DNA of 64,000 nucleotides from Luteolibacter rhizosphaerae (GTDB taxonomy: Bacteria > Verrucomicrobiota > Verrucomicrobiia > Verrucomicrobiales > Akkermansiaceae): assembly GCF_025950095.1 (NCBI RefSeq), contig NZ_JAPDDR010000016.1, positions 1 through 64,000 on the forward strand, read 5' to 3'. The position numbers were made by a program, and so were the translations under genes. The notes below the pieces were generated by a model, which saw only the letters and a program-made list of their open reading frames with translations, made no database searches and had not been told where the DNA came from. Shown here piece after piece: positions 7,810 through 17,203 of this stretch (its first letter is position 1; every line of letters starts with the position of its first letter).

Positions 7810-8640
7810 CTACCCCCTCACAAACTCCAGCAGATCCCGGTTCAGCTGGTCCTTGTGGGTATCCGTGATGCCGTGCGGGGCGCCGGGGTAGACGAGGAGC
7901 TTGGCGTCCGGCACGAGTTTGGCGGATTCCAGCGCGCTGATGGCGATGGGGACGACTTGGTCGTCATCGCCGTGCAGGACGAGGGTGGGGATGTCGAACT
8001 TCTTGAGGTCCTCGCGGAAGTCGGTTTCGGAGAAGGCCTTGATGCACTCCAGCGTGTTCAGGTGGCCGCCCATCATGCCCTGTAGCCACCAGGCGTCGAT
8101 GATGCCTTGGGAGGGCTTCGCGCCCGGGCGATTGTAGCCGAAGAAGGGGCCGGAGGGCACGTCCTTGAAGAACTGCGAGCGATCCGCGAGCTGCGCGCTG
8201 CGGAAGCCGTCGAAGACTTCGATCGGGATCCCGTTCGGGTTGTCGTCGCGCTTCACCATCAGCGGCGGCACGGCGGAGATCAGCCCGGCTTTCGCGAGGC
8301 GCTTGGTGCCGTGGCGGCCGATGTAGCGCGCCACCTCGCCCCCGCCGGTGGAGAAGCCGAAGATGACGGCGTCCTTCACATCGAGGTGATCGAGCAGCTG
8401 CGCGAGGTCATCCGCGTAGGTGTCCATCTCGTTCCCGCTGGCCGTCTGGTCGGAGCGGCCGTGGCCGCGGCGGTCGTGGGCGATGCAGCGGTAGCCCTGC
8501 CCGGCCAGGTAGATCATCTGCGCCTCCCAGCTATCCGCGGTGAGCGGCCAGCCGTGGCAGAAGATGATCGGTTGCGCGGAGGGATTGCCCCAGTCCTTGT
8601 AGTAGAGGGAGGTGCCGTCGGTGGTGGTAAAGGTAGCCAT
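7810..8640 (-). CDS. Alpha/beta hydrolase, cofactor-free haloperoxidase/arylesterase type
   Basis: A 276-aa cytosolic enzyme. It has H-G-W-P at 29-32 (oxyanion hole), the nucleophile elbow G-F-S-T-G-G with Ser97, an acid in H-G-D-D-D-Q near residues 225-227 and the catalytic His256 in G-A-P-H-G. These match the non-haem chloroperoxidase/arylesterase branch of the alpha/beta hydrolases. Its usual chemistry is ester or lactone hydrolysis, with perhydrolysis as a side activity. It lies 43 bp after the SDR gene on the same strand, so both probably come from one promoter. Confidence 0.88.
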   Translation of the reverse strand: MATFTTTDGTSLYYKDWGNPSAQPIIFCHGWPLTADSWEAQMIYLAGQGYRCIAHDRRGHGRSDQTASGNEMDTYADDLAQLLDHLDVKDAVIFGFSTGGGEVARYIGRHGTKRLAKAGLISAVPPLMVKRDDNPNGIPIEVFDGFRSAQLADRSQFFKDVPSGPFFGYNRPGAKPSQGIIDAWWLQGMMGGHLNTLECIKAFSETDFREDLKKFDIPTLVLHGDDDQVVPIAISALESAKLVPDAKLLVYPGAPHGITDTHKDQLNRDLLEFVRG

Positions 8641-8683
8641 GGTGGTAGGAGATGGTAGATGTTGGATGGGAGATGGTGGAGGT

Positions 8684-9436
8684 TTATTTCAGCCCGCCGC
8701 TGATGGTGAGGGTAGTGCCGGTGACCCACACGGCATCGTCCGAAGCGAGATAGACCACGCCGGGCCCGATGTCCTCGGGCTGGCCGATGCGGCCCAGCGC
8801 GGTGGCTTCCCCTAGCTTGATGAAGGTATCCAGCAGACCCTGCGCGTGCACGCCGTCGGATTCGATCGGTCCCGGGTTCACGGAGTTCACGCGGATCTTC
8901 CGCGGCCCCAGCTCCTTCGAGAAGGTGCGGGTCAGCCCGTCCACCGCGGACTTCGTGGCATTGTAGACACCGGTGCCTGCGGGCGAGTCCATGCTCACGA
9001 TCGAGCTGGTATTGATGATCGCGCCGCCCGCCGGGTTGAAGTGCTTCAGCGCCTCCTGCGTGGCCAGGATGGTGCCCAGCACGTTGATGTCGAAGAGCCG
9101 GTGGAAGTGCTCCGGCGTGATCGCCTCCAGCGGCTTGAAGTCGAAGACCCCGGCATTGTTCACCAGGATATCGATGGGGCCGTAGGCGGCCACGCTGTCC
9201 GCGATCAGCTGCGCGGCGTCTTCCGGCTTGGCCACGTTGCCTTGTAGGGCGATCGCCTTGCCGCCGGCGGCGGTGATGGAGGCTACCACCGCATCGGCGG
9301 CGTCCTTGCTGGCGGAGTAGTTCACCACCACGGAGGCTCCCTCCGCGGCGAGTGCCTTGGCAATGGCGGCGCCGATGCCTTTCGATGAGCCGGTCACGAT
9401 CGCGTGTTTGCCGGCGAGTTTCAGAGTTAGTGCCAT
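8684..9436 (-). CDS. SDR-family NAD(P)-dependent oxidoreductase
   Basis: A 250-aa classical short-chain dehydrogenase/reductase. The cofactor motif T-G-S-S-K-G-I-G is at 15-22, N-N-A-G at 93-96, the catalytic Ser is in I-N-T-S-S at about 144-145, and Y-N-A-T-K gives Tyr158 and Lys162. It is close to FabG and glucose-dehydrogenase-like members that act on small carbonyl compounds. The substrate cannot be read from sequence. It is first in an operon with the alpha/beta hydrolase and is divergent from the isochorismatase gene across about 200 bp that should carry both promoters. Confidence 0.9.
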   Translation of the reverse strand: MALTLKLAGKHAIVTGSSKGIGAAIAKALAAEGASVVVNYSASKDAADAVVASITAAGGKAIALQGNVAKPEDAAQLIADSVAAYGPIDILVNNAGVFDFKPLEAITPEHFHRLFDINVLGTILATQEALKHFNPAGGAIINTSSIVSMDSPAGTGVYNATKSAVDGLTRTFSKELGPRKIRVNSVNPGPIESDGVHAQGLLDTFIKLGEATALGRIGQPEDIGPGVVYLASDDAVWVTGTTLTISGGLK

Positions 9437-9642
9437 GGGGTGGGGATTGGGGTTGGAGGTTCAGCGGGGAGATTGGGGAGGGCTTGCCCGGTGTGACCGG
9501 GGAATTGTTTCCCGGCACGGGGAGGTAACCGCGGGGCGAGATTGGAGGGCCTGAGAAAATTTCCGGTCACGCCGCGGCGCGCTTCCCCAATCAGGGCAGT
9601 GAGGCGCGGTCCATCGCGCCCGCTCTACCGAATCCCACTGCC

Positions 9643-10320
9643 ATGAATCCCTACCACAAGCTTTACACCGCCGAGGATAGCGTCGTCGTCTTCATCGATC
9701 ACCAGCCGCAGATGACCTTCGGCGTGGCGAATATCGACCGCGCCACCCTCATCAACAACGTCACCCTGCTCGCGAAGGTGGCGAAGGAATTCAATGTCCC
9801 CGCCATCCTCACCGCGGTGGAGACGGAGTCCTTCAGCGGCTACATCTGGCCGCAGCTTCTCGATGTCTTCCCGGGCCAGCCGGTGGTCGAGCGTTCCTCG
9901 ATGAACTCGTGGGATGACGAAGGCTTCCGCGAGGCGATCCGCGCCACGGGCCGGAAGAACATCCTGCTCACCGGCCTGTGGACGGAAGTCTGCGTGACCT
10001 GGCCGACCATCGAGATGCTGGGCGAGGGCTACAACATCTACGTGGTGGAGGATTGCTGCGGTGCCACCTCCCAGGCCGCGCATGAGGCCGCGCTGTCCCG
10101 CATGGTGCAGGCCGGTGCCGTGCGCGTCACCACCATCCCCGCCTTGCTCGAGTGGCAGCGGGATTGGGCGAAGCGCGAGCACTACAACAATCTCATGGGC
10201 CTGATCAAGAACCAGGGCGGGGCCTATGGCGTGGGCGTGGAGTATGCCTACACCATGGTGCACAAGGCGCCGCAATCCGCGATCAAGCCGCAAGTGGTGC
10301 CGCCGGGTAAGGGGCACTAA
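9643..10320 (+). CDS. YcaC-like isochorismatase-family hydrolase
   Basis: A 225-aa cysteine hydrolase. Asp19 lies in V-F-I-D-H-Q-P-Q-M and the catalytic Cys117 in G-L-W-T-E-V-C-V-T-W, matching the YcaC branch, whose members form oligomers and whose natural substrate is unsettled. The length is typical, with a slightly extended C-terminus. It is divergent from the SDR-hydrolase pair. Isochorismatase, SDR, alpha/beta hydrolase, ABM-domain and YtcJ amidohydrolase genes often travel together in bacterial genomes, which suggests a shared catabolic or detoxifying role. Confidence 0.88.
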   Translation: MNPYHKLYTAEDSVVVFIDHQPQMTFGVANIDRATLINNVTLLAKVAKEFNVPAILTAVETESFSGYIWPQLLDVFPGQPVVERSSMNSWDDEGFREAIRATGRKNILLTGLWTEVCVTWPTIEMLGEGYNIYVVEDCCGATSQAAHEAALSRMVQAGAVRVTTIPALLEWQRDWAKREHYNNLMGLIKNQGGAYGVGVEYAYTMVHKAPQSAIKPQVVPPGKGH

Positions 10321-10335
10321 GAATTGGATCTTCCG

Positions 10336-10557
10336 CTGGGAGCGCGGAGCCTCCGGCCCGCAGAAGTCATCTTGCATACCGCTTCATGGCAGAGACGGCA
10401 TTGCCTTCGCGCGACTCTGCGGAGAGCATCTCGAAGGCGATGCCACCCGTGACTTATCGATCTCACGCCAGATAACTTCTGCGGGCCGGAGCTTGTCCGA
10501 GAAGGCAAAAGGATTCGTGTCGGACCACTCCGCAAAGCCGGAGTTCCGCGCTCCCAG
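10336..10557. repeat. Large nested palindromic intergenic element (REP-like)
   Basis: The left arm at 10336-10367 reads CTGGGAGCGCGGAG and then CTCCGGCCCGCAGAAGT. Its complement appears in two pieces: ACTTCTGCGGGCCGGAG at 10475-10491 and TCCGCGCTCCCAG at about 10545-10557. Between the two right-hand pieces sits a smaller inverted repeat, GTCCGA...TCGGAC. The whole gap before the porin gene can therefore fold into one branched structure. Confidence 0.75.
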
Positions 10558-10560
10558 GCT

Positions 10561-11808
10561 ATGCTCCGCTACTTCATCACTCTCGCCTGTCTCTCGACCG
10601 CCGGTGCCCGGGAATGGGAACTCGGCATCGAGGGCCATGCCCGGACGATGTACGAGAGCTATGACAACATCGACTTCGGACTCGGCCCGGTGGCGGATGA
10701 CGATTGGATCCACCAGCGGGTGCAGCTCATGGCCCGGCTGGACCGCGGCGAGGCCTTCCGCTTCGCCGCGGAGCTCACCTGGGGCGAGATGTCCGGCAAG
10801 GAATCCCCGCTGGCCCCGCCGGATGAGGATGAGCCGGATCTGCTCCAGCTCTACCTGCAGGGGCGCGTGCCCCTCGGCGGGGCGGATGCGCTGGAGCTCC
10901 GCGCCGGCCGCCAGACGCTCTACTACGGATCTGGTAGATTGCTCGCCGCGCGGGAGGGCGCGAATCAACGCCTCTCGCACGATGCCGTGCTGCTCTCCTG
11001 GCAGCGCGGGGAGGACACGCGGGTGGATGCCTTCATCGCCTCCCCGGTGGAGGTGGAGCCCGGCAGCTTCGACAATGCCTCTCGGCCGCATGCCCGCCTG
11101 CTCTGGAGCCTCTATGCGGTCGCGCCTCTGCCCTGGGGGCGGGATCACTTCGTGGATCTCTACTACATCGGCCTGCGGGATGAGGATGCCATCGGCATCG
11201 GCCAGGAGACGCGTCACACCCTCGGCGCCCGCTTCTGGCGGGAGGAGGGGCCGTGGATTCATAATACCGAGTTGATCGGTCAGTTCGGCAGCATCGGCGA
11301 GCGGGACATCGCGGCAGGTGCGATCAGTCTCGGCTTCGGGCGCCGGTGGGAGAGCTTGCCTTGGCAGCCCACCCCGCAGCTCCGCGCGGACCTCATCTCC
11401 GGCGGGGACGATGGCCGCGGCACCGTGCACACCTTCAATCCGCTCTTCCAGGCGAACAACTACTTCAACGAAGGTGGCTTCCTCTCGCCCTCGAATCTCT
11501 ACAATCTGAATCCGCTCGTCAGCCTGAAGCCCTGCGAGAGCGTGGAGCTCCAGCTCGGCGTGAACTTCCAGTGGCTCTTCAGCCGCAACGATGCCATCTA
11601 CACCCCGCCGCTGCAGCCGCTCGTGAGCCCGGATCCGCAGGGGGATCGCTACCTCGGCACCTCCTTCAATGCCTCCGTCTCCTGGCAACTGCGGGAGAAT
11701 GTGGAGCTCTTCTTGGGCTACACGCACCTGCAGGCAGGAGATGCGCTGGAGGCCGTGGGCGGGCGGGATGTGGACTACCTGCAGAGCAGCTTCAGGGTGG
11801 CGTTCTAA
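10561..11808 (+). CDS. Alginate-export-family outer-membrane porin
   Basis: A 415-aa protein with a short N-terminal hydrophobic signal (cleavage probably near residue 16, after T-A-G-A). The rest is an aromatic-rich beta-strand pattern of an outer-membrane barrel ending in V-A-F. Features such as L-E-L-R-A-G-R-Q-T-L-Y-Y-G-S-G-R and the conserved V-D-A-F-I match the Alginate_exp (AlgE-like) family. These form substrate-selective channels in the outer membrane, and many carry substrates other than alginate. The REP-like element lies directly upstream, leaving little room for a normal promoter. Confidence 0.8.
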   Translation: MLRYFITLACLSTAGAREWELGIEGHARTMYESYDNIDFGLGPVADDDWIHQRVQLMARLDRGEAFRFAAELTWGEMSGKESPLAPPDEDEPDLLQLYLQGRVPLGGADALELRAGRQTLYYGSGRLLAAREGANQRLSHDAVLLSWQRGEDTRVDAFIASPVEVEPGSFDNASRPHARLLWSLYAVAPLPWGRDHFVDLYYIGLRDEDAIGIGQETRHTLGARFWREEGPWIHNTELIGQFGSIGERDIAAGAISLGFGRRWESLPWQPTPQLRADLISGGDDGRGTVHTFNPLFQANNYFNEGGFLSPSNLYNLNPLVSLKPCESVELQLGVNFQWLFSRNDAIYTPPLQPLVSPDPQGDRYLGTSFNASVSWQLRENVELFLGYTHLQAGDALEAVGGRDVDYLQSSFRVAF

Positions 11809-11854
11809 CAGGAGTGAGCACATACGCGATTGTGGCTTCAGCGTGTAAGATGTC

Positions 11855-12078
11855 CCCCGTTCGCGGCGCAGCCGCTATGGAGTGCGGCGAGGATCGCCGC
11901 TTTTGTGCGAGCTCGCGGATGAGAACGGCGACGGGAGAGTGATCCAGTGTCCGCTTGGGGCATCCGTCTCCGGGATCTCCGCACGTCGCTATCCCACCCA
12001 GACCCTCCCCAAAGCGGCGATGCCCGCCGCACTCCGAAAGAGCCTGCGGCTCCAAGGGGGAACACTCGGGATGAAAAT
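11855..12078. repeat. Intergenic palindromic element (REP-like)
   Basis: The 322 bp between the porin and the ABM-domain gene hold nested inverted repeats: GCAGCCGC...GGAGTGCGGCGAGGATCGCC on the left and GGCGATGCCCGCCGCACTCC...GAGCCTGCGGCTCC on the right. The words GAGCCTGCGGCTC and GGAGTGCGGC recur in other gaps of the window (for example near 14.76 kb). I see no gene here. A frame that is open back to 11947 is not used, because the ABM gene has a good start at 12130. Confidence 0.65.
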
Positions 12079-12129
12079 CGCGTGAGCGCGGTCACACGCC
12101 GTCCCGGTTTCCCAATCAGAAGGGGAGCC

Positions 12130-12687
12130 ATGTCCCCGCCACCCGAAGACCACAGCGTGACCGTCGTCGTCCGCCGCCGCACGAAGCCCGGCTGCGAGGC
12201 GAGCTTCGAGGAGGAAATGCAGCGCTTCACCTGCTTCGTGCTCGGCTTCCCGGGGAACCGCGGCATCCACATCCTGCGCTCGGACCAATCGAACCCGCGC
12301 GAATACACCGTGGTCGATCGCTTCGAGAACATGGATGCGCGCCACGCCTTCACCGCCACGGAGGACTACCGCGTCTGGATGAAACGCCTGCGAGAGCTGA
12401 GCGTGGAGGACCCGCACATCGAGGAGATGGAGGGACTCGCCGGCTGGTTCACCATTCCCGGCGAGCCCGCCCACAAGCCGCCGCCGAAGCCGAAGATGGC
12501 GCTCGTCACCTTCATGGGCGTCTATCCGCTCACCTCGCTGCTGCCGCCCTTCTTCGGCAAGCTGCTACCGGCCTGGCCGCACCTGCTGCGGAATGTCCTC
12601 GTCACCGGCCTGATCGTCGCCCTGCTGACCTGGGTGGTCATGCCGAATCTCACGAAGCTCTTCAAGCGATGGCTTTTCAAGGCATAG
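12130..12687 (+). CDS. Antibiotic biosynthesis monooxygenase-domain membrane protein
   Basis: A 185-aa protein from ATG at 12130, preceded by AGGGGAG. Residues 10-110 form an ABM ferredoxin-like fold: H-S-V-T-V-V-V-R-R-R-T-K-P-G, E-A-S-F-E-E-E-M and Y-T-V-V-D-R-F-E-N. The C-terminal 60 residues hold two membrane segments (about 125-145 and 158-178). This ABM-plus-two-helices layout is a known family of unassigned function, distinct from the small soluble monooxygenases. The amidohydrolase gene follows by 18 bp, so both are probably in one operon. Confidence 0.82.
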   Translation: MSPPPEDHSVTVVVRRRTKPGCEASFEEEMQRFTCFVLGFPGNRGIHILRSDQSNPREYTVVDRFENMDARHAFTATEDYRVWMKRLRELSVEDPHIEEMEGLAGWFTIPGEPAHKPPPKPKMALVTFMGVYPLTSLLPPFFGKLLPAWPHLLRNVLVTGLIVALLTWVVMPNLTKLFKRWLFKA

Positions 12688-12705
12688 CCCAACATTTCCA
12701 ACTTT

Positions 12706-14508
12706 ATGAACACACCTGATCTCATCCTCAAGAACGGCAGGGTCACCACGCTCGACCCCGCGAAGCCGAATGCCAGGCACGTCGCGATCAAGGACGGTCG
12801 CATCCTCGCCGTCTCCGATGACGAGATCGCGCCGGGCCCGGATACCAAGGTGATCGACCTGAAGGGCCATCGCGTGATCCCCGGCCTGAATGACTCGCAC
12901 CTCCACCTCATCCGCGGCGGGCTGAACTACAACATGGAGCTGCGCTGGGACGGCGTGCCCTCGCTGGCGGATGCCCTGCGCATGCTGAAGCTGCAGGCCG
13001 CGCACACGCCCGCGGGCCAGTGGGTCCGCGTCGTCGGATCGTGGAGCGAGTTCCAGTTCATCGAGCAGCGCATGCCCACGCTGGAGGAGATCAATGAGGC
13101 CGCGCCGGATACGCCCGTCTTCATCCTGCACCTCTACTGCCGCGCGCTGCTGAACCGCGCCGCTCTCGTTGCCTGCGGATACACGAAGGACACGCCCGAT
13201 CCTCCGGGCGGCGAGATCCAGCGCGACAAACAGGGCAATCCCACCGGCCTGCTCATCGCCCGGCCGAATGCGATGATCCTCTACGCCACGCTGGCGAAGG
13301 GCCCGAAACTCCCGGCGGAGCATCAGCTTAATTCCACCCGCCACTTCATGCGCGAGCTGAACCGCCTCGGCGTCACCAGCTGCATCGATGCCGGCGGCGG
13401 CTTCCAGAATTACCCGGACGACTACGAGATCATCCGCCAGCTCCACGGCCGCGGCGAGATGACCGTGCGCATCGCCTACAATCTCTTCACCCAGAAGCCG
13501 AAGGAGGAGAAGGACGACTTCGCCCGCTGGATGAAGATGACCAAGCCCGGCGATGGCGACAGCTTCTTCCGCATGAACGGGGCAGGGGAGATGCTGGTCT
13601 TCTCCGCTGCGGATTTCGAGGACTTCCTGGAGCCGCGCCCGGATCTCGCGCCCTCGCTGGAGCAGGAGCTGGAGACGGTGGTCACCGCGCTGGCCTCGAA
13701 TAGCTGGCCCTTCCGCCTGCACGCCACCTATGACGAGAGCATCAGCCGCTTCCTCGATGTCTTCGAGCGCGTGAACAAGGAGGTGCCCATCGGCGGGCTG
13801 CATTGGTTCCTCGATCATTGCGAGACCATCTCGGATCGCAATCTGGACCGCGTGAGGGCGCTCGGCGGCGGCATCGCCATCCAGCACCGCATGGCCTTCC
13901 AGGGGGAATACTTCGTCGATCGCTATGGCGCGAAGGCGGCGGAGCGCACCCCGCCTGTTAGAAAGATGCTGGAGCGCGGCATCCCGGTCGGCGCGGGCAC
14001 GGATGCCACCCGCGTGGCGAACTACAATCCCTTCAACTCGCTCTGGTGGCTCGTCAGCGGGAAGACGCTCGGCGGCCTGCAACTCTACAAGGAGGACAAC
14101 CGCATGAGCCGGGAGGAGGCACTGCGCCTCTACACCGCGGGCAGCGCCTGGTTCTCGCGTGAGGAGAGCGTGAAGGGCCGCATCGCGCCCGGCCAATTCG
14201 CCGACCTCGTCGTCACCAGCGAGGACTACATGGAAGTGGCGGAGCACAAGATCCGCGACCTGGAATCCGTGCTCACCATCGTGGATGGCAAGCCGGTGTA
14301 TGCCGCCGGGGACTTCAAGCAGCACGATGCGCCCGCCATCCCGATCCTGCCCGAGTGGTCGCCGGTGAAGCGCTTCGGCGGCTATGGCGCCCCGCTCTGG
14401 GATGGCCGCGTGACCATGTCCCAGCGCGGCGTGGCACCACGCGCGACACCCGCGCAGCAGCCGCTCTCCCAGCTCTGGGGCTCGGGCTGCGATTGCTTCG
14501 TGTTCTGA
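12706..14508 (+). CDS. YtcJ/NfdA-type amidohydrolase
   Basis: A 600-aa metal-dependent hydrolase. The N-terminal beta part has I-L-K-N-G-R-V-T-T-L-D, the metal site D-S-H-L-H is near residue 65, a conserved W-V-R-V-V-G-S-W follows, H-W-F-L-D-H-C is near 370 and G-T-D-A-T is near 430. This is the amidohydrolase_3 branch, which contains N-substituted formamide deformylases and many unassigned exo-type amidases. No signal peptide is seen. The C-terminus is about 50 residues longer than usual and ends with a Cys pair (G-C-D-C-F). It is the second gene of an operon with the ABM-domain protein. Confidence 0.88.
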   Translation: MNTPDLILKNGRVTTLDPAKPNARHVAIKDGRILAVSDDEIAPGPDTKVIDLKGHRVIPGLNDSHLHLIRGGLNYNMELRWDGVPSLADALRMLKLQAAHTPAGQWVRVVGSWSEFQFIEQRMPTLEEINEAAPDTPVFILHLYCRALLNRAALVACGYTKDTPDPPGGEIQRDKQGNPTGLLIARPNAMILYATLAKGPKLPAEHQLNSTRHFMRELNRLGVTSCIDAGGGFQNYPDDYEIIRQLHGRGEMTVRIAYNLFTQKPKEEKDDFARWMKMTKPGDGDSFFRMNGAGEMLVFSAADFEDFLEPRPDLAPSLEQELETVVTALASNSWPFRLHATYDESISRFLDVFERVNKEVPIGGLHWFLDHCETISDRNLDRVRALGGGIAIQHRMAFQGEYFVDRYGAKAAERTPPVRKMLERGIPVGAGTDATRVANYNPFNSLWWLVSGKTLGGLQLYKEDNRMSREEALRLYTAGSAWFSREESVKGRIAPGQFADLVVTSEDYMEVAEHKIRDLESVLTIVDGKPVYAAGDFKQHDAPAIPILPEWSPVKRFGGYGAPLWDGRVTMSQRGVAPRATPAQQPLSQLWGSGCDCFVF

Positions 14509-14518
14509 GATGGCTTGT

Positions 14519-14984
14519 AGGGATCAGGAACGGGGACATTCCTGTCCCCGTTGCAGCGGCATCGCCGCCTTGGACTGCGCGCAGCCTGCTGCCGCTTTCG
14601 GCAGGCAGCCTGCTGCCGTGAAGCAGTGAGGAGGGTCACGGGTTTCTCTCCGGGAAGACGCAGAGTTACCGGGGAGCTTTCTTGATTGAGAAGCTCGGCA
14701 TCGACGGGCGGGGGATCACCGGAAATCGATAGTGCACCACCCGTGCTCCGCAGCAGGCTGCACGCAGTCCAAGGAGCCTGCGGCTCGGAAGAATCGCCAC
14801 CACTTCTCCACGAGCTTCATCACGCTTGCCGTTGATGACTGGAATGTCGCCTCAGGAGTAGCGGAAGGACTCTCGTCCTTCCGGCTTCTCGCGTTTCCCC
14901 CGCAAATCGCTATCGTCTTCTCCATGACATCCTCCCCCAGCCGGAAGGACGAGAGTCCTTCCGCTACATCGCCTTGAGACCCGA
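14519..14984. repeat. Gene-free stretch with several REP-like palindromes
   Basis: I see no gene in these 466 bp. They contain GGGGACATTCCTGTCCCC at about 14534-14551, GCAGCCTGCTGCC direct repeats around 14580-14620, and at 14859-14967 a large inverted repeat whose arms read GCGGAAGGACTCTCGTCCTT and its complement. Each arm is itself a palindrome. The 14859-14967 unit is closely related to the element at 24179-24290. They are probably REP/BIME-like units spread by a REP-type transposase. Confidence 0.75.
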
Positions 14985-15518
14985 TCACTTCTCAGGCACG
15001 GGGGCGTCCTTTCCCTTGTCGGGCGATGCGGGGGCGGGCTTCTTTTGATAAGCCCGGTGCTCGGCGACGATCTTGGCGAGTTCCGCGCTGTAGCCAACCC
15101 GGCAGGACGGATCCTGCGGATCGACGAAACGGAACTTCTTGCCATCCTGGTCCTTCTCTTCCGAGACAAAGACATACCACAAGGTGCCCAGCATCTTCTC
15201 CGGATCCACGGCCTTGCCATCGAGATAGTGCCGGTAATCGAAAAGGTCGCCGACCTTCTTCTCGCCGCGGACTACATCGACGATGGTCGAGCGGAGTGCC
15301 AGTTCTTCCCACTCAGGAACGCTTCCGTGCTGCTGGACCTTATATCCATGGATGCAGACGAGATAAAGCTCGGGTCGACTCTCGAGGCCGCGGTGAAACG
15401 CATTGTTATGGAACCATTCATTCCATCCTACGAATTCGTCGTCATCCACGTGGTGTTCACCGGCGAGGAGGGACACGGCAAGACCCGGAAGAATGCACAA
15501 GGTGAGCCAGGGTTTCAT
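14985..15518 (-). CDS. Exported protein of unknown function
   Basis: A 177-aa protein with a clear N-terminal signal sequence (M-K-P-W-L-T-L-C-I-L-P-G-L-A-V-S-L-L-A-G, cleavage near residue 20). The mature part has E-F-V-G-W-N-E-W-F-H-N-N-A-F-H and a Lys/Pro-rich end. It contains no enzyme motif I recognise. The middle (L-R-S-T-I-V-D-V-V-R-G-E-K-K-V-G-D) resembles small periplasmic beta-barrel proteins. It is a single gene between REP-like sequence and the halogenase gene on the same strand. Confidence 0.7.
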   Translation of the reverse strand: MKPWLTLCILPGLAVSLLAGEHHVDDDEFVGWNEWFHNNAFHRGLESRPELYLVCIHGYKVQQHGSVPEWEELALRSTIVDVVRGEKKVGDLFDYRHYLDGKAVDPEKMLGTLWYVFVSEEKDQDGKKFRFVDPQDPSCRVGYSAELAKIVAEHRAYQKKPAPASPDKGKDAPVPEK

Positions 15519-15584
15519 AAGGCGTGAGATCGGAGCTTCTTCGCATGAGAGCCAATGCGGCGGAACTTGGCAAGAAGACGTGGA

Positions 15585-17093
15585 TCACGCATCCCCGTGC
15601 CACTGCCAGCCGGGGTGGCGGATGAAGGCCAGGGTGTCCTTCACGTCGAGCCCGGCTTGCGCCTGCGCGCTGAAGTGCTGGCGGCGCGCCTCCCAGCGGG
15701 CGAGGTCATCCGGTGGCGGAGTGTAGCGGGCGCGGTAGGGGTGCTTGTTCCCCACGAGCATGACGAGGTGCCCCTCCAGCCCGAAGTCATTCTGCATGCC
15801 GGAGAGGCGGTAGCGGCAAAAGCCGTTCGGGCCGTTCTCCTCGTAGAAGTCGAGCAGGGCTGTTAGATTCCCGAGCTTCGTTTCCGCTCGGCAGTGGTCC
15901 CAGAAGGGCGTTTGCGGCGCGGCGTTCAGCTTGTAGTGCAGGGCGAGGAAATCGCGGATGTCCGTCCAGCCGCGACCGGTGAGCTCATTGAAGAGATCGC
16001 GCAGGCCGGGCGTGGGCATCAGGCGGCTGCGGTTCAGCATTTCCACCAGGCTCTGCAGATTCCCGCAGACGATCATCAGTGCGGTGGCTTCCAGCGGTTC
16101 GACGAAGCCGCCGGCATTCCCGATCGCGACGACATTCTCGGCCCACTGGCGGCGGTAGCAGCCGCTGCGGAATTTCACGATGCGCGGGGAGGCCGGGGCC
16201 TTCGGGTTCTTGCGCCGGAATTCCTCCGCCGCCTGCTCGTCGCTGATGAAGCTGGAGGAGTAAACGTAGCCGCGGTTTACGTGGTGCTCGTGCTCGATCT
16301 GCCAGGCCCAGCCCGCATCCATCTGCTCCGCGGTGGTATAGGGCAGGATCGGCTCGTCCGGCCCGCGGTCCCAGCCGCCGACCACGGCGCGGTCGCAGAA
16401 GAGGGCGTCGGAGAAGCTTTGGTACGGTTCCTCTAGTACCTTTCCCAGCAGCTCGCTGCGGAAGCCGCTGCAATCGATGAAGAAATCCGCGGCGAGGCGC
16501 TGGCCGTCTTCGAGCGTCACGGCGGCGATCGGTCCCTCCGGCAGGCGCTCGGCACCGGTCACGCGGCCATCGATGATCTCCACGCCGCACTCGCGCGCGA
16601 CCTGCTCCAGCACGCTCACCAGCTTCTCGTTCTCGATGTGGAAGGCGTGCCAGCCCTCGATGTCCGGGCAGCCGTTCTCCTGTTTCGCGAAGGCCTTGCC
16701 ATGCCACATGAGCGCGGAGGGCAGGCTGGTGCAGCGGAACTCATCGTCGCAGTAGTAGCCGTTCGGCATGCGCAGGTCCGGCGCGGTGTGGTCGAGCTGC
16801 TGGTCGAAGCTGTAGTCGAAACGCCCGCGCACTCCCCACAGGAAGCGGATGCCGAGCTTCCACGTGGGCTCGGCGAGGGTGTGGAAGGCCTTCCGGTTCA
16901 GGCCGAGGTAGTCGAAGAGGTGCTGCGGGAAATTCGGCGTGGTGCCTTCCCCCACTCCGATCACGCCGATATCCGGGCTGCGGACGATGCGGACATTCAG
17001 CATCGGCAGCTTGCGCTTCAGGGAGAGCGCGGCGAGCAGGCCGGCACTGCCCGCGCCGAGCACGAGCACGTCTTGGATGGGTTTCGCGGACAT
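15585..17093 (-). CDS. Flavin-dependent tryptophan-halogenase-family protein
   Basis: A 502-aa protein from ATG at 17093. A longer frame exists, but the family begins here. The FAD motif G-A-G-S-A-G is at 13-18 and G-V-G-E-G-T-T-P-N-F at 46-55. Lys79 (T-W-K-L-G-I-R-F) falls at the position of the catalytic Lys of PrnA/RebH, and G-F-V-E-P-L-E-A keeps the conserved Glu. The halogenase signature W-x-W-x-I-P appears as W-A-W-Q-I-E, with Glu for Pro. It probably halogenates an indole or other aromatic, using FADH2 from a separate reductase. No biosynthetic cluster or flavin reductase lies nearby, so the substrate is unknown. Confidence 0.82.
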   Translation of the reverse strand: MSAKPIQDVLVLGAGSAGLLAALSLKRKLPMLNVRIVRSPDIGVIGVGEGTTPNFPQHLFDYLGLNRKAFHTLAEPTWKLGIRFLWGVRGRFDYSFDQQLDHTAPDLRMPNGYYCDDEFRCTSLPSALMWHGKAFAKQENGCPDIEGWHAFHIENEKLVSVLEQVARECGVEIIDGRVTGAERLPEGPIAAVTLEDGQRLAADFFIDCSGFRSELLGKVLEEPYQSFSDALFCDRAVVGGWDRGPDEPILPYTTAEQMDAGWAWQIEHEHHVNRGYVYSSSFISDEQAAEEFRRKNPKAPASPRIVKFRSGCYRRQWAENVVAIGNAGGFVEPLEATALMIVCGNLQSLVEMLNRSRLMPTPGLRDLFNELTGRGWTDIRDFLALHYKLNAAPQTPFWDHCRAETKLGNLTALLDFYEENGPNGFCRYRLSGMQNDFGLEGHLVMLVGNKHPYRARYTPPPDDLARWEARRQHFSAQAQAGLDVKDTLAFIRHPGWQWHGDA

Positions 17094-17203
17094 GGGGAAG
17101 GGTTTCCGCGCAGGATGGGGGAGGGGAAGAATCGCGGTCAATCCGACAGCGAGGCAGCGGCGGGGAGCATTGCCATCCCGGGGGCGAGCCGCTAGCAGGG
17201 CGG

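Noticed and set aside
10384..11823. Long minus-strand frame opposite the porin gene
   Set aside because: It is antisense to a convincing signal-peptide and beta-barrel protein and shows no motif of its own.
12565..14325. Long minus-strand frame opposite the amidohydrolase
   Set aside because: It is composed of Ala/Val/Glu/His text typical of antisense frames, and the plus strand has all amidohydrolase motifs.
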